Assembly: GCA_030149405.1 (NCBI GenBank) | Contig: JASBRM010000153.1 | Coordinates: 1 to 18,479, forward strand | Reading direction: 5' to 3' | DNA length: 18,479 bases | Source of the DNA: Neptuniibacter sp. | GTDB taxonomy: Bacteria; Pseudomonadota; Gammaproteobacteria; Pseudomonadales; Balneatricaceae | In this document: positions 9,350-17,752 of the stretch, in pieces | Position numbering within the stretch: position 1 is the stretch's first letter | Layout of the letters: each line of letters begins with the position of its first letter | Position numbers and translations under genes: made by a program | The notes under the pieces: model-generated | What the model was told of the DNA's origin: nothing | Seen by the model: the letters and a program-made list of their open reading frames with translations, nothing else | The model's database searches: none

Positions 9350-9360
9350 AATAGATCTAT

Positions 9361-11343
9361 TTAGTGGACATTATTATCAGGTGAGTGAGGGACATCTGGA
9401 TCAACTCCCTCATCCCGATTGTCATCAGCACCAGTATCCAGCGTAGACGTTTCATTCTGTTCAGAAGATTCTGCTTCTGCGGCAGCACCCTGATCATCAT
9501 TCTTGTCTTCGTCATCCACCCAGCCATCAGGTGCGGAAACCGGCTCCCGCTTCATTAACTGATCAATCTGATCACTATCAATCGTTTCGTACTTCATGAG
9601 CGCCTGACACATTGATTCCAGAATATCGCGGTTGTCATCCAGAATCTGTTCAGCTCTCTGGTAACACTGATCAATAATTTTACGCGTTTCAGAATCGATA
9701 CGACGCTGAGTTTCCTCTGCCAAAGGCTTTGCACCCTGACCATAACCGCGATTGAACGGATCAGATTCTTCTTCATCATATAGCAGAGGACCTAACTCAT
9801 CGGTCAGACCCCATTTAGCAACCATATTACGCGCAAACGATGTCGCTCTTTGGATATCGTTAGATGCACCTGTAGTTACACCCTCTTTACCCAAGGTCAT
9901 CTCTTCAGCAATACGACCCCCGTATAGAGAACAGATATTCGAAATAATAGATTGGCGGCTATGACTGTAACGATCTTCTTCCGGCAGGAACATTGTCACA
10001 CCCAAAGCACGACCACGCGGGATAATCGATACTTTATAAACCGGATCATGTTCAGGCATTAAACGGCCAACAATAGCGTGGCCAGCCTCGTGGTACGCTG
10101 TGTTCAGACGCTCTTTATAAGACATCACCATAGATTTACGCTCAGCGCCCATCATGATCTTATCTTTAGCTTTCTCAAACTCATCCATGCTGACAGTGCG
10201 CTTGCTAGCTCGCGCTGCAAACAGCGCCGCCTCGTTCACCAGGTTTGCTAAATCAGCACCAGAGAAACCTGGGGTACCACGCGCAATCAGCTCAGGCTTC
10301 ACATCATCCCCCAGAGGCACCTTGCGCATATGAACTTTTAAAATCTTCTCACGGCCACGGATATCCGGCAGACCTACGTGAACCTGACGGTCAAAACGAC
10401 CAGGACGCAACAGTGCAGGATCAAGAACGTCTGGACGGTTAGTTGCTGCAATAACGATGATACCTTCATTACCTTCAAAACCATCCATCTCTACCAGAAG
10501 CTGGTTCAAAGTCTGTTCACGCTCATCGTTACCACCACCCATACCAACACCACGGTGACGACCTACCGCATCAATCTCATCAATAAAGATGATGCATGGA
10601 GCATTTTTCTTAGCCTGATCGAACATGTCACGAACACGGGACGCACCCACACCCACAAACATTTCTACGAAGTCAGAGCCGGAAATACTAAAGAATGGAA
10701 CTTTAGCTTCACCCGCAATCGCTTTCGCCAGCAACGTTTTACCTGTACCAGGACTACCGGCCATCAAAACACCGCGAGGAATATGACCACCCAGACGCTG
10801 GAATTTACCCGGGTCACGCAGGAAATCTACCAGTTCACGGACATCTTCTTTGGCCTCTTCAACACCCGCCACATCATCAAAGGTAGTTTTGATCTGGTCT
10901 TCGCTCATCATACGTGCTTTGGATTTACCAAAGGACATAGGACCGCCCTTTCCACCACCGCCCTGCATTTGACGCATGAAGAACATGAAAACAGCAATAA
11001 TTACCAGAATCGGGAATGAAGCAACCAACAACTGAGTCCAGATGCTCTGCTGTTCCGGCTGCTTACCCTCAATAATTACATCGTGATTTAACAGATCATC
11101 AACCAGCTTGGGATCCTGAAGCGCCGGACGTACTGTTTCAAACATATCACCGTTGGTTCTCTGACCAACAATAGTGTATCCATCGATTACAACTTTACTG
11201 ACTCTGCCGTCCTGAACCTCAGCGACAAAATCGGAATAGCTCAACTGATTAGTTGTCGTGTTGCTATTGAAATTATTGAATACTGTCAGCAATACCGCTG
11301 CGATCACTAGCCAAAGCACCAGATTTTTCGCCATATCATTCAA
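9361..11343 (-). CDS. ftsH: ATP-dependent zinc metalloprotease FtsH
   Basis: FtsH is the membrane-anchored hexameric AAA+ protease that degrades damaged membrane proteins and regulators such as LpxC and sigma-32. Seen in the 660 residues: TM1 (about 6-23), periplasmic domain, TM2 (about 104-123), Walker A GSPGTGKT (196-203), pore motif FVG (229-231), Walker B IIFIDEID (251-258), second region of homology with arginine fingers R313/R316, zinc motif HEAGH (418-422) and third zinc ligand D496. The tail of about 60 residues is very acidic. The frame opens with TTG at 11341-11343, giving MNDMAKN. GAGGG lies 7 nt before the TTG but 16 nt before the ATG three codons on (11332-11334), so TTG is favoured; the ATG would match the E. 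coli start. It follows rlmE by 92 nt. Confidence 0.97.
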   Translation of the reverse strand: MNDMAKNLVLWLVIAAVLLTVFNNFNSNTTTNQLSYSDFVAEVQDGRVSKVVIDGYTIVGQRTNGDMFETVRPALQDPKLVDDLLNHDVIIEGKQPEQQSIWTQLLVASFPILVIIAVFMFFMRQMQGGGGKGGPMSFGKSKARMMSEDQIKTTFDDVAGVEEAKEDVRELVDFLRDPGKFQRLGGHIPRGVLMAGSPGTGKTLLAKAIAGEAKVPFFSISGSDFVEMFVGVGASRVRDMFDQAKKNAPCIIFIDEIDAVGRHRGVGMGGGNDEREQTLNQLLVEMDGFEGNEGIIVIAATNRPDVLDPALLRPGRFDRQVHVGLPDIRGREKILKVHMRKVPLGDDVKPELIARGTPGFSGADLANLVNEAALFAARASKRTVSMDEFEKAKDKIMMGAERKSMVMSYKERLNTAYHEAGHAIVGRLMPEHDPVYKVSIIPRGRALGVTMFLPEEDRYSHSRQSIISNICSLYGGRIAEEMTLGKEGVTTGASNDIQRATSFARNMVAKWGLTDELGPLLYDEEESDPFNRGYGQGAKPLAEETQRRIDSETRKIIDQCYQRAEQILDDNRDILESMCQALMKYETIDSDQIDQLMKREPVSAPDGWVDDEDKNDDQGAAAEAESSEQNETSTLDTGADDNRDEGVDPDVPHSPDNNVH

Positions 11344-11435
11344 TGGAATACCCTCAATTTGCTGATTATCTAAGCGTCTAACCCCGTTAAGGAACGCTAC
11401 ACACTATACTAAGCAGTCGGTAATGACTACTAAAA

Positions 11436-12056
11436 CTACCCTTTAAAGCCTTTACCCAGTAAGTACACCTCTCGAGAGCGTGAACGTGATGAGTCAGGCT
11501 TGCGCGTTACCACTTTGTTAAAGCTTGTACGCATATCTTTTATATATTGATCAAAACCTTCACCCTGAAAAACCTTAGCAACATAATTGCCGCCCGGTTT
11601 GAGGACTTCGCGTGCCATATCCAGTGCCAATTCGACCAGATACATGGCTGCAGGCTGATCTACTGCAGACATACCACTCATATTGGGGGCCATATCTGAA
11701 ATTACAAGGTCTGCTGGTTCATCGCCTAATGCAACAAGAATTCTATTGAGCACTTCCTCTTCAGTGAAATCTCCCTGAACAAATTCAACTCCAGCCATAG
11801 AATCCATCGGCAGAATATCTGACGCCACTACACGACCATGATCGCCCACACGCTCAGCCGCTATCTGCGACCAACCACCGGGCGCAGCACCAAGGTCCAC
11901 AACCGTCATACCTGGGCGAAAGAGCTTATCCTTTTCATCTAATTCAATTAGCTTAAAACTCGCTCTGGATCGATACCCCATCTCCTTGGATTTTTTTACC
12001 CAGTGATCGTCAAAATGCTCTTTTAACCATCGTTCACTGCTTGCTGATTTTGCCAC
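11436..12056 (-). CDS. rlmE: 23S rRNA (uridine-2552-2'-O)-methyltransferase RlmE (FtsJ/RrmJ)
   Basis: RlmE methylates the 2'-O of U2552 in the A-loop of 23S rRNA in the 50S particle, using S-adenosylmethionine. The 206 residues include the SAM-binding motif [13 protein letters not shown] (52-64), [20 protein letters not shown] and [13 protein letters not shown]. The K-D-K-E catalytic tetrad is complete: K35, D121, K161, E196, each three positions before the E. coli residues. The start is GTG (12054-12056), with GGAGAG about 10 nt upstream; no in-frame ATG is suitable. It is the first gene of the rlmE-ftsH pair, divergent from yhbY across 133 nt, the pairing also found in E. coli. Confidence 0.98.
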   Translation of the reverse strand: MAKSASSERWLKEHFDDHWVKKSKEMGYRSRASFKLIELDEKDKLFRPGMTVVDLGAAPGGWSQIAAERVGDHGRVVASDILPMDSMAGVEFVQGDFTEEEVLNRILVALGDEPADLVISDMAPNMSGMSAVDQPAAMYLVELALDMAREVLKPGGNYVAKVFQGEGFDQYIKDMRTSFNKVVTRKPDSSRSRSREVYLLGKGFKG

Positions 12057-12189
12057 GCTGAGATTGCTCTCCTGATTAATAAACCTAAACTACTAAGACT
12101 GCCTCAACTCAGGTAAAATGCCGAATTGATCAACTTATTGGGCTCACAGTCATTAAGCCCTACGAAACATTGAGGCAACGTATTTTAAT

Positions 12190-12492
12190 ATGAGCTTGAA
12201 CCCTGAGCAAAAGAAGCATTACCGCACACTCGGTCACAAACTGAATCCTATTGTAACTGTAGCAGGAAAAGGGTTAACCGAAACAATCCAATTGGAAGTT
12301 GATCGTGCCCTGGAAGACCATGAACTGATCAAAGTTAAATTTGCTGTTGGTGATCGTGAAGTTAAAAAAGCCCTGATTCGTGAACTCTGTGAGATTGTTG
12401 AAGCTCAACTGGTTCAGGAGATCGGTCATATCGCTCTAATTTATCGCAAGTCCCTGGAACCTAACCCTAAGCTTTCCAATCTGTTGCGTTAA
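12190..12492 (+). CDS. yhbY: Ribosome assembly RNA-binding protein YhbY
   Basis: YhbY is a single-domain CRS1-YhbY (CRM) RNA-binding protein associated with pre-50S particles in E. coli. The 100-residue protein has the family core: KKHYRTLGHKLNPIVTVAGKGLTE (about 8-31) with the loop that corresponds to GxxG (here AGKG, like the Pseudomonas AxxG variant), then ALEDHELIKVKFAVGDRE (about 40-57) and QEIGHIALIYRKS. It is one of only two plus-strand genes. Its leader has a GAGG about 14 nt before the ATG, a long spacing, and that GAGG is part of an 8-bp inverted repeat (12100-12107 with 12170-12177). A bidirectional terminator follows. Confidence 0.96.
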   Translation: MSLNPEQKKHYRTLGHKLNPIVTVAGKGLTETIQLEVDRALEDHELIKVKFAVGDREVKKALIRELCEIVEAQLVQEIGHIALIYRKSLEPNPKLSNLLR

Positions 12493-12503
12493 TACTCATT
12501 CCC

Positions 12504-12536
12504 AAAAAAAAGGGTGCCATCGGCACCCTTTTTTAT
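12504..12536. terminator. Bidirectional intrinsic terminator between yhbY and greA
   Basis: AAGGGTGCC (12510-12518) and GGCACCCTT (12522-12530) form a perfect stem with a 3-nt loop, flanked on the left by a run of eight A (12504-12511) and on the right by TTTTTT (12529-12534). The structure has a T-tract on both strands and sits between two convergent genes, 11 nt after the yhbY stop and about 12 nt after the greA stop. Confidence 0.9.
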
Positions 12537-12548
12537 TTCCATCTCTGA

Positions 12549-13025
12549 TCAGACATGAGCCACTTCATCAATCTCATATTCAGTGGCACCACCCGGTGTC
12601 TGAATATTTACGATATCACCTTCTTCTTTGCCCACGAGTCCGCGGGCAATAGGTGAATTCACCGAGATCTTATTGGCTTTAATGTCCGCCTCATCATCAC
12701 CCACAATCTGATAAGTTTTCTCTTCTTCAGTATCAAGGTTAATGATAGTCACTGTAGTACCAAAAATAACTTTTCCTGTGTGCGGGATAGAAGTTACATC
12801 GATTACCTGACAGTTAGACAGTTTGCCTTCAAGTTCCTGTATACGACCTTCAATAAAACCCTGCTGTTCACGCGCAGCGTGATACTCAGCGTTTTCTTTC
12901 AAATCGCCGTGCTCACGCGCTTCAGCTATATCCGCAATCACGCGTGGACGGTCAACAGTTTTCAGCTGATCCAGCTCTTCACGCAGAGCCTTCTCCCCAG
13001 CCGCAGTCATAGGTACTCGATTCAC
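12549..13025 (-). CDS. greA: Transcription elongation factor GreA
   Basis: GreA enters the secondary channel of RNA polymerase and stimulates cleavage of backtracked RNA, rescuing stalled complexes. The 158-residue length equals E. coli GreA. The N-terminal coiled coil carries the conserved [18 protein letters not shown] with tip acidic residues D41 and E44. The C-terminal domain has [20 protein letters not shown] followed by [10 protein letters not shown] and ends with the usual TPGG segment. The start is the GTG at 13023-13025: MNRVPMT aligns with the E. coli MQAIPMT and GGGGG lies 7 nt upstream. An internal ATG five codons later would truncate the conserved N-terminus. It begins 2 nt after the carB stop, so it is in the carAB operon and probably translationally coupled to it. 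Confidence 0.97.
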   Translation of the reverse strand: MNRVPMTAAGEKALREELDQLKTVDRPRVIADIAEAREHGDLKENAEYHAAREQQGFIEGRIQELEGKLSNCQVIDVTSIPHTGKVIFGTTVTIINLDTEEEKTYQIVGDDEADIKANKISVNSPIARGLVGKEEGDIVNIQTPGGATEYEIDEVAHV

Positions 13026-13027
13026 CC

Positions 13028-16000
13028 TTAAGCCCCCAGATCCTGTACTCGACGTACTTCTTTTTCTTCACCGAACTGCAGTGCCATTGCAATCGCTTCA
13101 GCACCAGCAAGAGTTGTTGTATAAGGTACTTTATGCTGTAACGCACTACGGCGGATATCAGCAGAGTCTTCAATCGCCTTACGACCTTCAGTTGTGTTAA
13201 CGATGTAAGCAATTTCCTCGTTCTTAATCATATCAATGATATTCGGACGACCTTCCATCACTTTGTTAACAACCTCAGCTTCAACACCACTCTCCTGCAG
13301 TAGCTGAGCCGTGCCCTTTGTTGCAACGATCTTGAAGCCTTGTTCGATCAGATCTTTAGTTACCTTAACGACTGCAGGCTTATCTGCCTCACGCACTGAT
13401 ACGAACGCTTTACCTGAATTAGGTAGTTTTTCACCTGCGCCGATATGCGCCTTCATGAAGGCTTCACCAAACGTTGCACCTACGCCCATTACCTCACCAG
13501 TAGACTTCATCTCTGGAGACAAGATTGGGTCAACACCCTGGAACTTATTGAATGGGAATACAGCTTCTTTAACGTTAAACAGAGTCGGTACGATCTCTTC
13601 TGTAAAGCCAAGCTCTTTCAGGCTCTTGCCTGCCATTACCTGCGCACCAATTTTAGCAAGAGATACACCGATACATTTAGATACAAATGGAACAGTACGG
13701 GATGCACGAGGGTTAACCTCAATCACGTAAATTTCACCGTCCTGGTATGCCAGCTGAGTATTCATCAGACCGACAACACCCAGTTCCAGCGCCATCTTAC
13801 GTACCATCTCACGCATATCATTCTGAACATCTTCAGAAAGATTATAAGGAGGCAATGAACATGCAGAGTCACCTGAGTGAACACCCGCTTGCTCGATATG
13901 CTGCATGATTGCGCCGATCACAACCGTTTCGCCATCACATACCGCATCGATGTCTACTTCGATTGCTGCGTTCAGGAAGTGATCAAGCAGAACGGGTGCG
14001 TCGTTAGAAACTTGTACTGCAGTGTTCATGTAACGGCGCAGCTCATCTTCTTTATAAACGATCTCCATTGCACGACCACCCAATACATAGGATGGACGAA
14101 CAACCAGAGGGTAACCCAGTTTATCTGCTTCAATAACTGCTTCTTCCAGAGAGCGAACCGTAGCGTTTTCTGGCTGCTTAAGGCCCAGGCGCTTCAGCAT
14201 TTGCTGGAACAACTCACGGTCTTCTGCACGATCAATCGCTTCTGGAGAAGTACCGATAATTGGTACACCAGCCTGCTCAAGTGCTACCGCCAGTTTCAGT
14301 GGCGTCTGACCACCGTACTGAACGATAACGCCTTTAGGCTTCTCAACATTCACAATTTCAAGCACATCTTCTAGTGTGATTGGCTCGAAGAACAGACGAT
14401 CAGAAGTATCGTAGTCTGTTGAAACAGTCTCAGGGTTACAGTTAACCATGATCGTTTCAAAACCATCATCACGTGCGGCCAGTGCAGCGTGTACACAGCA
14501 GTAGTCAAACTCGATACCTTGACCGATACGGTTTGGACCACCACCGATAACCATGATCTTGTCACGGTCAGAAGGGTTCGCTTCACACTCTTCTTCATAG
14601 GAGGAGTACATGTAAGCTGTATCAGATGCGAATTCGGCCGCACAGGTATCAACACGTTTATAAACCGGACGTACATCTAGGTTGTGACGATGCTTACGGA
14701 ACTGTTTCTCGGATACACCAAGAAGAGTCGCCAAACGCTCATCGGAGAAACCTTTACGCTTCAGACGGAACACCGCATCTTTATCCAGATCGGACATAGC
14801 CATCTCAGATACGCGCTGCTCATCCTTAATAATGTCTTCTACTTGCACCAGGAACCAAGGATCAATACCACTGATCTCGTACAGCTCTTCTACGCTCATA
14901 CCCATGCGGAATGCATCGCCTAGGTACCAGATACGTTCAGCACCCGGCTCTTTCATCTCACGTACAATTTCAGAACGCGCATCTTCGCTGGTGATGTCGA
15001 TGATTGGATCGAAACCAGTTGCACCCACCTCTAAACCACGAAGTGCTTTTTGTAGAGATTCCTGTTGAGTACGACCAATAGCCATTACCTCACCAACAGA
15101 CTTCATCTGAGTTGTCAGACGATCATTTGCCTGCGGGAATTTCTCGAAAGTAAAACGAGGGATCTTAGTAACAACGTAGTCAATAGATGGTTCGAACGAA
15201 GCCGGCGTAGCGCCGCCTGTAATATCGTTCTGCAGTTCATCCAATGTATAACCAACTGCTAGCTTCGCAGCAACTTTTGCGATAGGGAAACCTGTCGCTT
15301 TAGATGCCAAAGCTGAAGAACGAGATACACGAGGGTTCATCTCGATTACAACCATGCGGCCATCTTTCGGGTTCACACCAAATTGTACGTTAGAACCACC
15401 AGTCTCTACGCCAATCTCACGCAGAACTGCCAAAGAGGCATTACGCATGATCTGATATTCTTTATCAGTAAGAGTTTGTGCTGGAGCAACAGTGATAGAG
15501 TCACCCGTGTGTACGCCCATCGCATCGAAGTTTTCGATTGCACAAACAATGATGCAGTTGTCGTTTTTGTCACGAACAACTTCCATCTCGTACTCTTTCC
15601 AACCGATCAAAGACTCATCGATCAACAATTCGCTTGTTGGAGAAAGATCCAGACCACGCTCACAAATCTCGATAAATTCTTCTTTGTTGTAAGCGATACC
15701 ACCACCTGTACCACCCATAGTGAAGGATGGACGGATGATACATGGGAAGCCTAGCTGCGCCTGAACCTGCAACGCTTCTTCCATGCTATGTGCGATAGAT
15801 GCACGCGGACACTCAAGACCAATAGCCTTCATCGCTTTATCGAAACGATCACGGTCTTCCGCTTTATCGATCGTATCAGCGTTTGCACCGATCATTTCTA
15901 CGCCATATTTTTCAAGAACGCCTTCGCGTTCAAGATCCAAAGCACAGTTCAATGCAGTCTGACCACCCATTGTAGGCAGTAGCGCGTCTGGCTTTTCCTT

Positions 16001-16237
16001 GGCGATAATCTTTTCTACTGTTTTCCAGTTGATTGGCTCAATGTAAGTTGAGTCAGCCATCGCTGGATCAGTCATAATGGTTGCAGGGTTAGAGTTAACC
16101 AGAATGACGCGGTAACCTTCTTCACGCAGAGCTTTACAAGCTTGTGCGCCAGAATAATCAAATTCACATGCCTGACCGATAACAATCGGGCCAGCACCAA
16201 GAATCAAAATACTTTTTAAGTCCGTACGTTTTGGCAT
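13028..16237 (-). CDS. carB: Carbamoyl-phosphate synthase large subunit
   Basis: CarB uses ammonia from CarA, bicarbonate and two ATP to make carbamoyl phosphate for pyrimidine and arginine synthesis. The 1069 residues (E. coli 1073) show the internal duplication. The first ATP-grasp half (about 1-400) has [33 protein letters not shown] with R169 and [20 protein letters not shown]. An oligomerisation domain follows (about 400-550). The second ATP-grasp half (about 550-935) has [20 protein letters not shown] and [15 protein letters not shown]. The C-terminal MGS-like allosteric domain (about 935-1069) binds UMP/ornithine in E. coli. MPKRTD at the ATG is the conserved N-terminus. No clear Shine-Dalgarno is seen. 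The gap to carA is 90 nt, and greA follows after 2 nt. Confidence 0.99.
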   Translation of the reverse strand: MPKRTDLKSILILGAGPIVIGQACEFDYSGAQACKALREEGYRVILVNSNPATIMTDPAMADSTYIEPINWKTVEKIIAKEKPDALLPTMGGQTALNCALDLEREGVLEKYGVEMIGANADTIDKAEDRDRFDKAMKAIGLECPRASIAHSMEEALQVQAQLGFPCIIRPSFTMGGTGGGIAYNKEEFIEICERGLDLSPTSELLIDESLIGWKEYEMEVVRDKNDNCIIVCAIENFDAMGVHTGDSITVAPAQTLTDKEYQIMRNASLAVLREIGVETGGSNVQFGVNPKDGRMVVIEMNPRVSRSSALASKATGFPIAKVAAKLAVGYTLDELQNDITGGATPASFEPSIDYVVTKIPRFTFEKFPQANDRLTTQMKSVGEVMAIGRTQQESLQKALRGLEVGATGFDPIIDITSEDARSEIVREMKEPGAERIWYLGDAFRMGMSVEELYEISGIDPWFLVQVEDIIKDEQRVSEMAMSDLDKDAVFRLKRKGFSDERLATLLGVSEKQFRKHRHNLDVRPVYKRVDTCAAEFASDTAYMYSSYEEECEANPSDRDKIMVIGGGPNRIGQGIEFDYCCVHAALAARDDGFETIMVNCNPETVSTDYDTSDRLFFEPITLEDVLEIVNVEKPKGVIVQYGGQTPLKLAVALEQAGVPIIGTSPEAIDRAEDRELFQQMLKRLGLKQPENATVRSLEEAVIEADKLGYPLVVRPSYVLGGRAMEIVYKEDELRRYMNTAVQVSNDAPVLLDHFLNAAIEVDIDAVCDGETVVIGAIMQHIEQAGVHSGDSACSLPPYNLSEDVQNDMREMVRKMALELGVVGLMNTQLAYQDGEIYVIEVNPRASRTVPFVSKCIGVSLAKIGAQVMAGKSLKELGFTEEIVPTLFNVKEAVFPFNKFQGVDPILSPEMKSTGEVMGVGATFGEAFMKAHIGAGEKLPNSGKAFVSVREADKPAVVKVTKDLIEQGFKIVATKGTAQLLQESGVEAEVVNKVMEGRPNIIDMIKNEEIAYIVNTTEGRKAIEDSADIRRSALQHKVPYTTTLAGAEAIAMALQFGEEKEVRRVQDLGA

Positions 16238-16327
16238 CAGTAATAAACCAGTCGTATCAGTTAGTAACTGCGGCAGGTGGTTACGTCACACCTACCGTTG
16301 TATCGTTTCTTGCCCAGAGGGCAGACC

Positions 16328-17461
16328 TTAGGCTTTAGCAGCCTTCATGTCCGCAATAAAGCGGTCAAACAATGGCGCCACATCATGTGGGCCGGGGCTA
16401 GCTTCAGGGTGTCCCTGGAAGCTGAATGCAGCGCGATCCGTACGCTCAATACCCTGCAAAGAACCATCAAACAATGATTTATGGGTAGCTCTTACATTTT
16501 CAGGCAGAGCATCTTCATCAACCGCAAAACCATGGTTTTGAGAGGTGATCATTACCTGCTTGTTATCCAGATCCTGTACCGGGTGGTTCGCACCGTGATG
16601 ACCAAACTTCATTTTCACCGTCTGCGCACCAGATGCCAAAGCCAGAAGCTGGTGACCCAGGCAAATACCGAATACAGGAAGGTCTGTTTTACAGATCTCT
16701 TCGATTGCAGCGATAGCGTAGTCACATGGTTCCGGATCACCAGGACCATTGGAAAGGAACACACCATCTGGGTTCATTGCAAGAACGTCAGCGGCAGGTG
16801 TTTTAGCCGGAACAACTGTCAGGCGGCACCCACGTTCTACCAACATACGTAAGATGTTGCGCTTCACACCATAATCATATGCAACTACATGGTAAGGCTG
16901 TTCAGCCGGCTTCTTGTCTTCATGACCTTCGCCCAGTTTCCAGGTAGAAGAATTCCACTCATAAGTTTCTTCTGTGGTAACAACCTGCGCTAGATCCATT
17001 CCCTTTAAACCTGGGAAGGCTTTTGCTTCAGCAAGTGCTTTTGCTTCATCGATCTCACCCGCCATGATACAGCCGTTCAGAGAACCCTTTTCACGGAGAA
17101 TTCGAGTCAGTCGGCGAGTATCAATGTCCGCAATACCTACGATGTTGTTATCTTTTAGATAATCATCAAGGTTCTTCTCGTTGCGGAAATTGCTCGCAAC
17201 CAAAGGCAGATCACGAATAACCAGACCAGCAACCCAAGTACGAGAAGATTCTTCATCTTCTGTATTTGTCCCTGTATTACCAATATGTGGATAAGTCAGA
17301 GTAACGATCTGTTGGCAATAAGACGGATCAGTAAGAATCTCCTGATAACCCGTCATTGAGGTATTAAATACAACCTCGCCGCTAGACAGACCGTCAGCGC
17401 CAATGGCTAAGCCCTTGAAAATACTACCGTCTTCAAGAGCAAGAATGGCTGGTCTCGCCAA
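16328..17461 (-). CDS. carA: Carbamoyl-phosphate synthase small (glutaminase) subunit, TTG start
   Basis: CarA hydrolyses glutamine and channels ammonia to CarB. The 377-residue protein has the N-terminal CPSase_sm domain ([38 protein letters not shown] [10 protein letters not shown]) and a class I glutamine amidotransferase domain with the triad C267 in [16 protein letters not shown]351 and E353 in HPEASPGP; the spacing equals E. coli C269/H353/E355. The start is TTG at 17459-17461, with GGGGAGG 5 nt upstream and the normal CarA N-terminus; E. coli carA is also known to start at UUG. No ATG or GTG fits better. It is the first gene of carA-carB-greA and is transcribed from a good promoter at 17599-17627 through a leader containing a terminator hairpin. 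Confidence 0.98.
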   Translation of the reverse strand: MARPAILALEDGSIFKGLAIGADGLSSGEVVFNTSMTGYQEILTDPSYCQQIVTLTYPHIGNTGTNTEDEESSRTWVAGLVIRDLPLVASNFRNEKNLDDYLKDNNIVGIADIDTRRLTRILREKGSLNGCIMAGEIDEAKALAEAKAFPGLKGMDLAQVVTTEETYEWNSSTWKLGEGHEDKKPAEQPYHVVAYDYGVKRNILRMLVERGCRLTVVPAKTPAADVLAMNPDGVFLSNGPGDPEPCDYAIAAIEEICKTDLPVFGICLGHQLLALASGAQTVKMKFGHHGANHPVQDLDNKQVMITSQNHGFAVDEDALPENVRATHKSLFDGSLQGIERTDRAAFSFQGHPEASPGPHDVAPLFDRFIADMKAAKA

Positions 17462-17514
17462 TTGAACCTCCCCGCGATAAAAGCGCGACTACAGAATATA
17501 GAAACGATACTTGC

Positions 17515-17554
17515 AAAAAAGCGAGGTAGTACCAGTAGGTAACCTCGCTTTTTT
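17515..17554 (-). terminator. Strong intrinsic terminator in the carAB leader (candidate attenuator)
   Basis: The outer stem AAAAAAGCGAGGT/ACCTCGCTTTTTT is a perfect 13-bp pairing (17515-17527 with 17542-17554), and the loop carries a further TACC/GGTA helix (17530-17533 with 17538-17541) with a 2-nt bulge. On the minus strand the GC-rich part is followed by TTTTTT then GCAAG. It lies about 54 nt before the carA start and about 38 nt after the presumed transcription start. No gene ends here on either strand, so it is not an ordinary end-of-gene terminator. The structure is symmetrical and would also stop plus-strand antisense transcription. Confidence 0.8.
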
Positions 17555-17568
17555 ACATAAAAACTTTT

Positions 17569-17585
17569 CTCTGGATTTGCTCCAG
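17569..17585 (-). other. Small stable hairpin near the 5' end of the carA leader
   Basis: TCTGGA and TCCAGA (17580-17585 with 17569-17574) pair perfectly around GCAAA, within about 10 nt of the presumed carA transcript start and upstream of the terminator hairpin. Directly between the two hairpins lies a start-stop pair ATG-TAA on the minus strand (17553-17558). It could be a pause or regulatory element; function unknown. Confidence 0.45.
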
Positions 17586-17598
17586 ATAAACCGGCGGT

Positions 17599-17627
17599 AT
17601 TTTATGCCAACAAACGCTTTCTGTCCA
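17599..17627 (-). promoter_or_regulatory. Probable sigma-70 promoter of carA-carB-greA
   Basis: On the minus strand -35 TGGACA (17622-17627) and -10 TAAAAT (17599-17604) are separated by 17 nt; each hexamer matches consensus at five of six positions. The start site would be near 17590-17592, where the RNA would begin about GGUUUAUC. That leaves a leader of roughly 130 nt before the TTG of carA. A second -10-like TATATT downstream of the terminator has no -35 match. Confidence 0.6.
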
Positions 17628-17752
17628 TTACGCAATCGCAAAAATAAATCATAGACACAGACCCAAGTAACAGCTCCGTAACATTTCTGTAGTAAAAAAG
17701 CGCAGACGCGTCAAAAACTAAACTATCTTAAAATTTCCACCCAAGGTAGAGC

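Noticed and set aside
11344..11435. Separate ftsH promoter in the rlmE-ftsH gap
   Set aside because: A TATAGT -10-like hexamer exists on the minus strand but no acceptable -35 lies 16-18 nt upstream, so it was not called.
14684..15262. Several plus-strand open frames opposite carB
   Set aside because: They lie wholly within a clearly conserved essential gene, show no recognisable protein and follow from the codon bias of the minus strand.
17565..17580. UCCAGAGA in the carA leader resembling part of a PyrR-binding loop of Gram-positive pyr operons
   Set aside because: Only about eight bases match, the remaining conserved GGCU and GCAAGG parts are absent, and RNA-binding PyrR attenuation is not known to me in this class.
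17605..17700. Arginine-repressor (ARG box) sites upstream of the carA promoter
   Set aside because: No TGAAT-N4-ATTCA type palindrome or convincing half-site pair was found.
17701..17752. Flagellar sigma-28 promoter in front of the sensor gene
   Set aside because: A TAAA element is present (17719-17722) but no GCCGATAA-like -10 lies at the right distance; no good sigma-70 promoter was clear either.
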